Positions 31,940 through 43,900 of a stretch of 64,000 bases of DNA are shown here, in pieces. The stretch covers positions 2,109,501-2,173,500 of the forward strand of contig NC_132904.1 in assembly GCF_047675955.1 (NCBI RefSeq). Direction: 5' to 3'. Positions within the stretch are counted from its first letter, which is position 1; each line of letters begins with the position of its first letter. Source of the stretch: Chlorocebus sabaeus (taxonomy: Eukaryota > Chordata > Mammalia > Primates > Cercopithecidae). A program made the position numbers and the translations under genes. The notes under the pieces are model-generated. The model made no database searches, had not been told where the DNA came from, and saw only the letters and a list, made by a program, of their open reading frames with translations.

Positions 31940-34900
31940 GTAACAGGCAGGTCGGGCAGGAGTGGGTGGTGGGTGGGGGTGAGAAGGGGTGAGGGGAGGC
32001 AGGGCCTCAGCATGGGGATTACCCCTCTTCTCACACACACAACAGCCCTACTGTCCCTGTCCTGCCCTTGTAGACATGTGTCTGGGGCTCCTGGTGGCAG
32101 ACAGTCACAGGCAGTGACCGCCATGGGCAGCCCCGTCTCTCCTCCTGAGGGGCAGGCAGCACAGAGCCCGGAGGAGGCCTGAGTGGGGCCGAGGCCTGGG
32201 GCAAGCTGGGGTGGAGGGCACTGGTTGCCAGGCTCCAGGGATCGTCTCCCCTTCTTGCCCAGGAGGGCGCTGGCACAGGGGTGGGGCTCATCCTACTCCG
32301 TAGCCAGCATGATCAGAGGTCCTGGGTGTCTGGGGAAGCTGGGCCATGTGTGTATGCGTCTACCATGTGTGAGTGCCTGTGAGTGTGCCGGGTGTCTGCA
32401 GTGAAGGCCCCCTGAGACCACTCCACAGAAACACTGGGAATCCCTGCAGCTGAGCCTGTCTGTCACGGGACCAGGAAGCTGGAGAGAGCCCTAGCCCTGT
32501 CCCCTGGGGCCAAGCTGCCCCATCCTGCGGCAGTCCCGTGTCCCACACTCTGAGTCTGTCCTATCCACAGCTGCTGGGCCTCTCTGTGGCCACCATGGTG
32601 ACTCTCACCTACTTCGGGGCCCACTTTGCTGTCATTCGCCGAGCGTCCCTGGAGAAGAACCCGTACCAGGCTGTGCACCAATGGGGTAAGCGAGAGCCAG
32701 GCCTGGCTGCATTGGGAGGGGCTTTGGGTGCAAGGGTGGCTGGTAGGAGCCGAGCCCAGCTGGACGTCTCACTGTCGGAGTGGTGCCAGGCCCTGGGCAG
32801 GAGCCAGAGGTGGTCAGGGGCAGGGAGGGGCTGCCCTGGAGTCCTAGCTCCCCTGGACAGAGCCTCGGGTCTGGGTGACAGCCGGTGTTCCTGCCTGACT
32901 CTCGTGCCCCACAGGAGCGTGGGCACAGTGTGGGTATATGTTGGGCAGGGTCGGGACCTGGCTCTGTGCAGTCAGGGCTGAATCCCAGGCAGGCGCCACC
33001 TGGGAGTGGCCTGGGGCCGGGTTCAGCAGGTCCATGAGGGCTCCACATGGCTGATGTTCCACTCAGGACCTGGGACACGGGAGGGGAGGGGTGGGGCTGC
33101 TCTAGCCAGACGCCTCCCTGCAGAGACTCAGCAGCGACTTATCCAACATCCAGAGAGCGGGAGCGAGAGCCAGGGTCTGCTGGGGCCACTTGGGGGTAAG
33201 GCGGAGGAAGGCCCCTTTCATGAGGGGATGCCGGAACCAGACCTGCAGGGGACTCAGGCAGGAGCTCGGGGGCCCAGGAGGGCTGCAGCCCGGTGGGCAG
33301 ATACGGGGAAAACGCTGCCTTAGAACCCACTGCTTTTCCCCAAGTCTTAGGACCAGGGCCTCCCTGGAGGAGGACGCCTGGGGCCCAGGTCCAGGTCCGG
33401 ACTGATAAGATTACAGCTCCAGTCCAGCCACTTGTCACTAGGGCATGGCGGGGAGCATGTGGCTTCTAAGATAGCCCCCCAGGCAGGGAGGGCAGGGAGG
33501 AAAAGAGGGAAGGAGGGGCAGTTCCCCAGGCTGAAGGAGTCCCGCCTCCCTCCTTCCCTCAGGGCCCTGTCTGGTGGAGAGACGGCGCCCACTCAGAGCC
33601 CCCCAGAAGTCCCGCACAGCCCCTGACTCCGAAGTTAGATTTCAGACCCAGGTCGTGTGCACTCAGGACCTGTCCTGGGCATCCCAACCCTCCTCCTCTC
33701 TCCTCCCAACCAGCCTTCTCTGCGGGGTTGAGCCTGGTGGGCCTCCTGACTCTGGGAGCCGTGCTGAGCGCTGCAGGCACCGTGAGGGAGGCCCAGGGCC
33801 TCATGGCGGGGGTGAGTTCATTGTGTTCCCAGATGCCCATGTCCCCAGAAAGAATCAGGAAGGAGTGAAGAGCTGGCAGGCCTGGGCGCCACCCCCACAC
33901 CTGAGTGACTAGGCAGAAACAGAGGCTCCAGGGATGCTGACCAGCCGAGACCCCCCACCTGGGTAGCCAAGGCTCCTCCACCAGGCCCTACACCTCACCT
34001 TGTCATCCACACGCCCAGCAAGGGTTCCTATAGGAGCCCTGAAAGAGAGAGATGGTGCTCCTCACCCTGGGAGCCGTTTCCAAAGTCCCTGGAAGGGTCT
34101 GGTTCGATTGCCCAGCAAGCTCTGGGAGGGCACTGGGAGCATCCCATTTCCTATTCGGAGGAGGCCAGGCCGGGCAAGGGAAATGGCTCTCGAGCTCTCC
34201 AGCCTGGGTTCTCCTGAGCTGCTAGGGGTGTCTCCCCAGCCCCGAGGCCCCATAGGCCCCTCCACCCCACCCCATAGCAGTGGCCCCTTGTTGCCCCCAT
34301 TCCTACTCCTCCCCATGGGCTTCTGTCTTGGTCCTTGCCAGCCCTCGAAGGTCATCGCAGACCCCACCTGGCGGCAGCCTCCCCACGCCTGTCCTGCCCC
34401 TGCCAGGCCCACAGCCCTTCTCTCTCACCACAGCTAAGGCAGCTCCTCCCTGGTGCCCTGGGGTCCCACCTGTCCCTCTAGCCTCCTGTCTCCCCATTCC
34501 AGCCGTGAGGAGCTTGTGCTGGGGGCTTTGCTCCCCTGTCTGGCCTGTGATGCTGGACCACTCTGGAAGTCCCTGAGGGCACAGCCTCCTGGGTCCCCAG
34601 GGCTGGCAGGGTTCTCAGCTCAGCCTTCAAATTCAGCAAATGCTTGTTTAATGACCCTGGTTTATAAATGTCTCCAAGGATAGGAATAGAGTCACCTCCT
34701 GGAGCTGCTGCGGGGCCAACCAGCCCTGGGTGGGCCCATGGGGAGCAGAGAAGGACCCAGCAGCTCCAGCACTAGCCAGGATTCCTGCTCTGGGGCACAG
34801 GAGCGTGGGCAGGCACAACCCCAGCCTGTGCTATCTGGCTTCAGGGCCAGGTGGGAGGCCCCAATGGGGAGATGACAAGGCAAGGAGTCTGCCCCTCAAG

Positions 34901-37900
34901 AGGGTGTGTGGCCTGCAAAGGGACACCTGGATGGAAGGAAAGGCTGGCAACAGGGCCAGGCCAAGGGGTCCAGGTCTGAGCTGGAGGCCCAGAAAGAACC
35001 GGCGCTGGGGCTGCAGCACCATCCACCAGGGGGCGCCATGGTGCTGGGCTTGAGGCCACATATGCAGAAGCCAGCTGGGCCACGGGGTCCTGCCCCGGTC
35101 ACCAGCCTTTCCCACCCCACCTTGCCCCCATGCACAAACCAGCCTAGCACCCTGATCTGTGGCCAAGGCGGTCAGCGAGCACCTGGGCTCGGGTTCTGTG
35201 TCCCCAGCCAGCCTCAAGGCCAGGGTGACTTGATACACGGTTCAGGCTTGTAGAGCAGCCTGGGAGGTCCCCAGCTGGATGCCTGCACTGGGCTGGGGTC
35301 CTGAGGACACTCCAGTCCGAGCTGGGTGGTCTCCAGCGCAACCCCCAAGCCCCAGTGTACTTAGACCTGGCCTGGATGGTGAGCTCAGCATGGCCACAGC
35401 AGGGAGCTGGGAGATCTACCCCGTTGAGCTGCATGCATGTGTGTGCATGAAGGTGAACTTATGTGCAGGCATGTGCAAATATACATGTGTGTGCATGTGC
35501 GTGTGTGTGTATGAGTGTCTGTGTGTGCATGTGCATGAGTGTGTGTGTGCATGTGCAGGTGCCTCTGCGTGTGCGTGTGTGCAAGTATCTGTTACCGGTC
35601 TTCACCTGCCCCTGTTGCCATATGGGTGTGTTGTCTGCGTGTTGCATCTGGCACATCTGTGTGTGTGTCTGCATGCATGAGCCCAGGTGAAGGGGCTAGG
35701 GATAGGGAGCAGGGAGTGGAAAGATTTTTTCCAATGGGCTGGGTGCCTGGAGGCTCCCCACAAGGCCCTTTCCTGCCTGCCCCCACCCCTCCGGCCTCTC
35801 CCCTAGCTGGCCTCTCGCACAGGAAATGAAAGAGCTTGCTGGGCTGAGAGAGCAGAGCTGGCAGCGCTGCCCAAGGAAGCACATTCAATTCGCTTATGTA
35901 TGTATGTATTTATTTCCATCTAGAATGAGGAGAAAGACAATGGCCAGGGCAGACGTGACCACCCAGCGGCCTCTGATGGTGAAGGCCTTGGGGAGGTCTG
36001 CATGGCCCATCCACTGCCCAAGATCCTCTCTGTGCAGGGGGTTTGTGGGGGGAGAGAAAGAGAGAGAGAGGCCGTGGACGCTGTTTCTCCTGAGGAATGA
36101 AAAGGTTTCTGGAAAATGCTGGTCTCCTGAGCTGGCTCAGGGCCTCAAGCCTGGGAGGCACCACTGAGTGATAGCTTCCAGATGGGGACGGTGGCCCTCA
36201 GCCAGCAAGAAGGAGGAGAAGGAGGACAAAGAAGGAGGAGGGAAGAGGAGAAGGAGGGAGAAAGAGGGAGAGGGAAGGGGAGGAAAAGGAGGGAAAAGGG
36301 AGAAGGGAGAGGGAGTGGGGAGGGAGAGGGAGGGGGAGGAGGGGGATGGAGGGGGAGGAGAAGGAGGGAGGGGAGAAGGGAAGAAGAAGGAGGAAGAGGG
36401 AGGACAAGGGATGAGGAGATGGAGGAGGGGGAAGGAGGAGGAAAGAGAAAAGAGGAAAGGTGAAGAGAAGAAAGAGGAGGAGGGTGGAGGGAGGAGGAGG
36501 AAGAGGAAGGAGGAGAAAAGAGAGGAGGAGGAGGCAGCTCCCAGGCCATCGCCCATCAGGCCTTGCAGCCTCCAGGGCAGGCAGGAGGGTCATGGGGAGC
36601 CGCCAGTGCCCCATCCCTGCAGGGCTGGAGGCCCCATGCTCTCGCCTGTGTTTGGGGGCCAGCAGGGCTCCCCAGCTCTTTCCATGCCCCTCTTGACCAG
36701 CTTCCCCTGGCATGCTGGCATTGTTGCTGCCCGCCTGCCAGCATGAGTGGGTCTCTGTCTATTTCACGGACACTCATGCTCCTGGCATCACCCTGAATGG
36801 GTCCCCAGGGTTGGAAGGGCCCAGACCCAACCTGCCTCAGCCTGTGGACCACCCAGCCGGGCACAGTGCTGCCTGTGGGGGCTGGCATTTCACCAGGGCC
36901 TCAGGACTCCTGGGGGAGCTGCCTGGTCGGCGGCTAGACTCACCATCAGGTACTCCGGGTCCTCAGGGCACCAGCATGAAGGCAAAGGCAGCCGCCCAGA
37001 CCCCGAGTTGGGGGACATCCCCAGGCTCAGGGCACCAGCACGAAGGCAAAGGCAGTCGCCCAGACCCTGAGTGGGAGGACATCCCCAGGGTTCTTAGCCT
37101 GGGTGACCTCTGCCGCCATCCATAAAACCATGTCGGGAGCATCTGTCTGCTCTCAGGGGGGTCTCTCATGTTCCCCAGCTTCTACAAAGCGGCTCTCAAA
37201 AGCCTGGAAGCCCTGACCAAAAGAACAATGGGGGCAAGTGCCAGGGGCTGGTGAGCAGACGTTTCCGCCGGAGAACGCCCCACTCCACAACTAGGGGCAC
37301 TGGCACCAGTGAGAGAGAGGGGACAGTGGTTGGCCAGGCCATGGGGACCCAGGCAGAGTATGGAGAGAAAGGGAGGTGAGGGAGGTAGGCTCACCTGCAA
37401 AGAGAGAGGCCACAGCATCCTGAGCAGGCGCCATATCTGTCCCAAACCTCACCAGCGCTGGGCTAGCTGGTGGCTTGTTTCAGAAAAGAAGGCAAAACAG
37501 AAGAGCCTACAGCAGGCTCAGGCTCAGGGGAGGCTCTGCCCGGCCCTGTCCAGGTCCATGCCCCTCAGCAAGCAGCTCCAGTGGGCAGAGGTCTCCATCT
37601 TCTCAGGGGCGCCCTACCCTTCCTGGGCAGGGGTGTGGTGCTGCCATCAACAGGCCCCTGGGGGCCAAAATGGGAGAACAAGGGACGAATTCCCAAAAAG
37701 CGCCGAGGAAGGGGATGGGAAGGTGCTATGGAACCCACGGACCCAGCGCCCATGCTCTCCCCAGGCCAAGTCTCCCTCTCAGGCAGTGGGGAGCAGGGCT
37801 CAGATCCATGCCTCAACCAAGCATCCCGCTGGGGGCACAGCCTAAGGGCACTGCCCTGCCCAGGCCTGCCAGGCCCTACCAGGCCCCTCAGTGATTGGCC

Positions 37901-40900
37901 AGGCCACTGCAGTGACCGGCCCCCCACAGTGACAGGCCACCCCCCACAGTGACCGGCACCCCACAGTGACCAGCCCCCCCACAGTACAGGCCCCCCCACA
38001 GTCACTGCCCTCCCAAGAGTGACCGGCCACCCCTCGCAGTGACTGCCACCCCCCATAGCGACAGGCCCCCCAACAGTGACTGGCCCCCCAACAGTGACCA
38101 GCCCCCCACAGTGACCGCCCCCCTCAGTGTCGGGCCCCCCCACAGTGACCGGCCCCCCACAATGACCAGCCCACCACAGTGACCGGCCCCCCACAGTGAC
38201 CAGCCCCGCTCTGCCCCCAGGGCTTCCTGTGCTTCTCCCTGGCGTTCTGTGCACAGGTGCAGGTGATGTTCTGGAGACTCCACAGCCCCACCCAGGTGAG
38301 CACCAGCTGCCCCTACCCTGCAGCAGAGGGTCCCCCAGCAAGCCAGTGGGCGCCTGGGGACTGGGGAGCAGTCCTGGGAGGGGCAGCCCCAGCTTCCAGG
38401 CTTGCACTGACCGGGTAGGGTGGGGGAGACCGCAGCCTGGGTTCCCTCTGAGGCTGCAGGGAGGCCAAGCGCTGGAGGTAAGTGAGGGCCAGCAGCTCCC
38501 TGGTAGGGAGAGACCTATGCTGTACCCATGCCTTCGCCCCAGCCTCATTTTCTTGAAGCCCCTCAGCCCACCCCCTCCTGAGCTGATGCCCCTCAGGTTT
38601 GGGGGAGGGATCGAGGAGGAAGAAGAAGGAAAGCCACTGGCTTGGCCTTAGGGGTTGACTGGAAGGAGCAGAGTGTTCCAGAACATGAGACCTGAGGGCC
38701 CCCGCTCCTGATGGAGGCCTGGTGGGGCAGACAGTGCCTGGAGACCCACGGGCTGGGGTGTCGCAGCCTCCACCCCCTCCACAGGACATCACCCATCCTT
38801 CCATCCTGGCTGCTGACCTGCCTGGAGGAGGAGCTGGCCTAGCTGACCCTGGGCAGGGGCCAAGGGTGTCCCCGTGGAAAGGCCAGCAGCTTGGAGAGGA
38901 AGGAGGCCTCCCTGGCCCAGCAGAGAATGAGAGCTCGGTAACACAGCCAGCCCCACCTTCCCCTTGAGAGCCCAGGGCAGCCAGGTAGTGCCAGGGACAG
39001 CTGCAGGCAGGGTCATCGAGTGGGACAGGAGAGCCTGGCAGGTCACAAGAGGTGATTTCTTGGAGCCCTAGCTGGAGTCCTAGTGGCCTCGTGTATTCAA
39101 GTGTCTGGTTGCCCAGGGCCCCCAAACAGGCTTGGCCATGATAGATGCTGAGGCTAGTGGCAGGCAGGTCCTCTGGCTGAGCTCTGCAGGGCGCCTGCTG
39201 TGCCAGTTCTTGAGCCGTGCTGGCAGCCTGAGTGTGGTGGCCCCCACCGTGGTTTGCAGATGGGGGAACTCAGGCCCTCCAGGGATGGGGGGAGCTCAAA
39301 GTTACCCTGGCAGTGCCAGGGCTGGAGGGGGCTCCAGGCTTACCACAAAGGCTCTTGGCCCCAAAGTGCCTGCCCACCCCTGGCATCATTTGGGATGAAC
39401 CGCCTGAACCAGGTGGGAGAAACATCATTTTCTCAGGCCCAGAAGGGTCCCAGAGGGACTGAGCCCCCTAAAGAGGGCTGTGGCTTTGAGGATTGGCACA
39501 GTAGTCTTACCAGGGTGATGAGCTGGGCCAGGTCCATGGTTTCGGCCTCACGTTTCCTGTCCATTGTGGAGTGGTCTAGGCTCGTTTGAGGTCTGGGTCA
39601 CAGTGGAGGTGGCCGAGGTCAAGACAGCTGTCAGGGTGCCTGGGCTCGTCTGGGGCAGCTGCAGCCCATGCCCCATGCTTCTGTGTGTTTATGGCTCTGA
39701 CCCTGGAAGCATAATTCTGGAGGGGAGGGGGCCATGCAGGGGCTACAGGACAGAACATAGCTGGGGCCTGCTCTCCAGGAAGGGAAGGGGGTGCAAAAAG
39801 ATAGACGCCCTAGCCGGGCTTGCCTATGGCCTGTCCCGGCCCCAGGTAGCATCCCCCACACACATCATCTTTGTCTGGCCCATGCGCCCAGCTGGCCTTC
39901 AGGGGTCAGTTCTCAGGGCCTTGCCTGACCCCAGGCAAGGAACTGGGGCTTCCCCCTGGGCCTCTGGGTCCAGCAACCGGGAATTCTGCGCTGGCCCTGC
40001 TGCTCCAGGTCTTTGTCCTGAAGCACCCCCCGGGCACCGGAAGATGGAGCTCAGTGCATTGGTACCCTTCAGGGTGCACCTGCCCCCAGGTGTCCTGAGA
40101 AACACAGGCCCCAGGCTCCTTCAGAGCCCCCAGAGCCTGGGATGGAGACAGATGGTGAAGCATCACCTAGGAGCCCAGGCCCCGTGGGGAGTGGCCGGCC
40201 TGGCCTCCAGAGCCCTCCAGGGCCAGGCTTTGGGGCAGGAGGCCTACCTTGCTGAGCTCTGCTTCCTCAGTCATGGGGAGAGCTGCTTGGCAGAGCCAGG
40301 TAGAGCAGGGAGAGCAGGCAGAGCAGGCATAACCGGCAGAGCCGGCATAGCGGGCAGAGCAGGCAGAGCGGGAAGAGCAGGCAGAGCGGGAAGAGCCGGG
40401 CAGAGCAGGCCCCTCAGCCACTAGCAGGCGTTGTCACTCTCGCCCTGCTGCGGTAATAGCGACACCTAGCTCAGAGCCTCAGAGGCACCCGTGTCCTCCC
40501 TGGGCCATGGCAGGCGCCTGACAATGGGGAGTCATTGGAGTTGGGAGGGAAGCAGGAGAGGAGGTCTGAGCCAACCCCAGGCCCACTCCACCAGGCCTCC
40601 AGTCCTCACCAGGACCTCCACCCACGAGGACACAATGGCCAGGCCAGACTCCACCCCCATTTCACACTCACAGATGTTGAGGCTGAACAAGACCCCCGCC
40701 CAGGCCGACAGTGGTGTGGCCAGCTTGGCGCCTGCCTCCCAGGGCACTGCGGGGAGGACAAGGCTGGCTGAGTTGGGGATGACTCATGGAGAGTGGTCTG
40801 ACTTTTATTAGCCATCAGTGGGAGGGATGCATTAGGGTCAGGAGCCAAGTTTGGCCTGGAAAGTCCATCTGGCTCCCGTTGGGGCCTCCAGGCTTGGGCA

Positions 40901-43900
40901 GGGCTGACCGAGAGCCTCCACTGCCCACTGCCCACCCAGTTGGCCGCTGTCAGGGCTGCCACGGGGGCTGGGCCGCAGTGCAATGAGAACCGAGGGAAGC
41001 CACGCTTCCTTTCTGGAGGGCAGGTGTGAGCGGCCAGAGCAGGCCTGGGGCTTCCGTTCTCCCCCAGCCCTTTGGGGCAACTGCTGAGCACCCTTCCATG
41101 TGTCCCGACTGTCAGCATGGCATCTGGGGGAGAACTGAGGGCCTCTGAGGCAGGAAGGAGACATCAGAGGGTAGGGACCTCAAAGAGGGCCTCGCCCTGT
41201 GCCAGGAGACCAGCAACTCCTGGAGCAGTCACAGAAGCCTTCCGGTAGGAGGCGAGATTCCAGTTTGTCTTTGAAGGGATAACTTGGCAGGGGACAGCAC
41301 CTTGCTTAGGAGGGTGGAGACATGAGGTCCAGGTGGTGTTAGGGTGTGGAGTGCAGACAGCACATCCAGCCAGGCCCCATCACCTTCCACCTTCTCCACC
41401 CCCTGCCTCACAGTGGCCTCGTCCACCCAGATCTGACTCCAGGTGCCCAAGCCTTCTCTGGTCAAAAGCCTTACCCAGAGCCCAGCTGCCCGGGCTTCCG
41501 GAGGGCAGCTGGGTGATTCTGGGGAAAGACCTAGAATCCCCCAGCTTTTTGGGAGCTGAGGTCCTGGCACAGGGTCTCTCAAGCCTTTTCCACCAGGCCC
41601 AGCCCCATCCACCATTTCCAGGTCAACAGTAGCGTGATGGAAACTTCCCTGGGCCGACCTTGCAAGACCACAGGAGAGGCAGATGCAGAGCTTGGCCTCG
41701 ATTTATCCTGCAGGACCCTCTGGGGGCAGGAGGGCCACACTGACGGCCATTGTGTGGAGGCCCCACTGTTGATGTTGGGAAGCACTGTGACTGGCTGCCC
41801 AGGGACCCAGGCTACCCCTTGGGGAGATCCACCTGCTGCGAGGAGGGCGGTGCTGGGACGTCACTCCACTAAGGGCCCACCAGCCTTTGGGATGTTGTGG
41901 GGAGGGGGCTGTGTCCCTGGATCTCTCACCAGGGCCAGGACCTCCCCGTGGTCTCTCGGTGTAGGTGGAGGATGCCATGCTGGACACCTACGACCTGGTA
42001 TATGAGCAGGCGATGAAAGGCACGTCCCACGTCCGGCGGCAGGAGCTGGCGGCCATCCAGGACACAGTGAGCGTGGGGACGGCTGGGTGGCAGGGCAGTC
42101 AGCCTCTGTTTGGACTGCAGTTCAGAGAACAGGCACAGGGTGGCCAGTGAGAGGTCTGGCCAGGCACCAAGAGGTTCCAGGACGTAGGCCAGAGCTGCCC
42201 CTCAGGGCTGACGGCACAAAGCTCCCATCCTCTGTCTGCCCGGGACAGGGCCGCCTACCAGATTCTCGAGGCCCAGTGCAAAATGGGAAGGCAGGGCCCC
42301 TTATTCAGAAACACTGAGGATTTCAAGAGCATTAAAGCAAATACGGGGCCAAACATAGTGGCTCACGCCTGTAATCCCAGCACTTTGCGAGGAGGTTGAG
42401 GCAGCTGAATTGCTTGAGCCCAGGAGTTCCAAGACCAGCCTGAGCAACATAGGGAAACCTTGTCTCTACTTAAAAAAAAAGCACGCACGGCCCGTGAGCA
42501 GGGCGGGGAAGCTGCCTGGCCCCAGCAGGAGTTCCCTCCCCAGCAGGCAGGCAGCGAGACTTAAAGCTCCCCTCACCAGGGCCCGGCTGCACGATGGCTG
42601 GAGCCCCCAGCAGAAGCAGCTGCAATACCCGGAGCCCCAGCCCTGGCCTGCAGGGAACCCCACCTGGAGCTTTGTGGTGCCTCAGTTTCCCCATATGTGC
42701 TGCCCGCCTCCTGGGGTCTCGGAAGCACATCACCACTCCCTCCCTTCTGTTCTTGTAGTTTCTGTGCTGTGGGAAGAGGTCTCCTTTCAGCCGTCTGGGG
42801 AGCACAGAGGCTGACCTGTGTCAGGGACAGGAGGCGGCAAGAGAGGTGAGGAGGGGACCTGGAGGCTGGCCAGGCAAGACCCTCAGGGGCTGGACACCCT
42901 AGGGCCCAACCCCGAGACCCATAGCCATCCTCCCACCCCAACCCTTGGCCTCCCCAGAGCCTTGGGACCTGCCCGCTGAAGGGCTCAGGGAAGGTTCTGG
43001 TGTGATCGGAGGCTAGTTAGGGTTCATGGTACACCAAGCCTGTCAGGTGGCCGGGCTAGGCTCAAGACATAGATACAGGCCCCTTTGCCCAGCTGGACAC
43101 AGGCCTGATGCGCCGTTCACTCCTTCAAGTCAATTCCAGTTTCGGGGCTTCCCAAGGCCAGCTGAGTCCACAGAAGCCTCTTGGAGTGCATCCATGAGGG
43201 CTCTGTGCCAAGGGCTGCAAAGCCAGCATGGTGGGCTCTATCTAGGGGGAAGGGTGCAGGCGTCCTGGGGGGCATCAGAAGGAGTGGAAGGGCACTCAGA
43301 GGAGGAGAAGCGAGGCTGGAGGATCAGTGTAGGCTGGGGTGTGGCCAGGGCTTCAGCAACAACAGAGCGGGGCCCGAGGCCAAGAAGCCTTTCCTCCCAG
43401 AGCCCTGGGACAAGCTGGGCCCTCCCCTTTCTCCTGGTGCCCAGCAGCCCTCCCCCAGTCCACCGTGCCCCCTCCCTGCTCCTCTCCCCTACTGTCCTGG
43501 AAACAAACCCACCCTATCTCACAGTGGAAGGCACCTGGCGACCCTCCAAGAAACAGAGGGGAAGAGAGCAAATGGCTGGAGGCCTGGCGAGGGGTGGAGC
43601 CACAGCCCAGGCTCTGAGGGCAGAAGGGCCAGTGCTGGGGACGCTGCTGGGGAGGCACCAGCGGCATCAAGGGCAGGGCTAACAGTCAGGATCCCTGTGC
43701 CACCCAAGGAGAGGTCCCAGGTCCCCCGACTGAAACACAGGAGCGAGGGCCTGCCTTGAGCACCCTTGGGATGGCAGGGCCATGGGCCCGACTGCAAAGC
43801 CTCCTGGGGAGCCAGAAAAGCCAGCACAGGTGGTGGGCATGGAGCCACCCAGATGGGCAGGCGTGGGCAGGAGGGAGGCAGACCTGCCTGCGGGGGGCAG

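Larger units (their letters stand above)
33812..38220 (+). other. TSPAN32: TSPAN32 intron 3 (4.4 kb)
   Basis: The longest intron. It contains a CTCF-like motif (35023-35037), a TG-rich microsatellite, a 330-bp GGA polypurine tract, a 64-bp tandem duplication and a minisatellite that runs to within 15 bp of the next acceptor. I see no nested gene. Confidence 0.9.

Noticed and set aside
36137..36746. Glu/Gly/Arg- and Ser/Pro-rich frames on both strands
   Set aside because: Artefacts of the polypurine tract in TSPAN32 intron 3.
39564..40424. 286-codon plus-strand frame in TSPAN32 intron 4
   Set aside because: The C-terminal Gly-Arg-Ala repeats come from a 9-bp minisatellite; the rest shows no family and no exon signals that fit TSPAN32.
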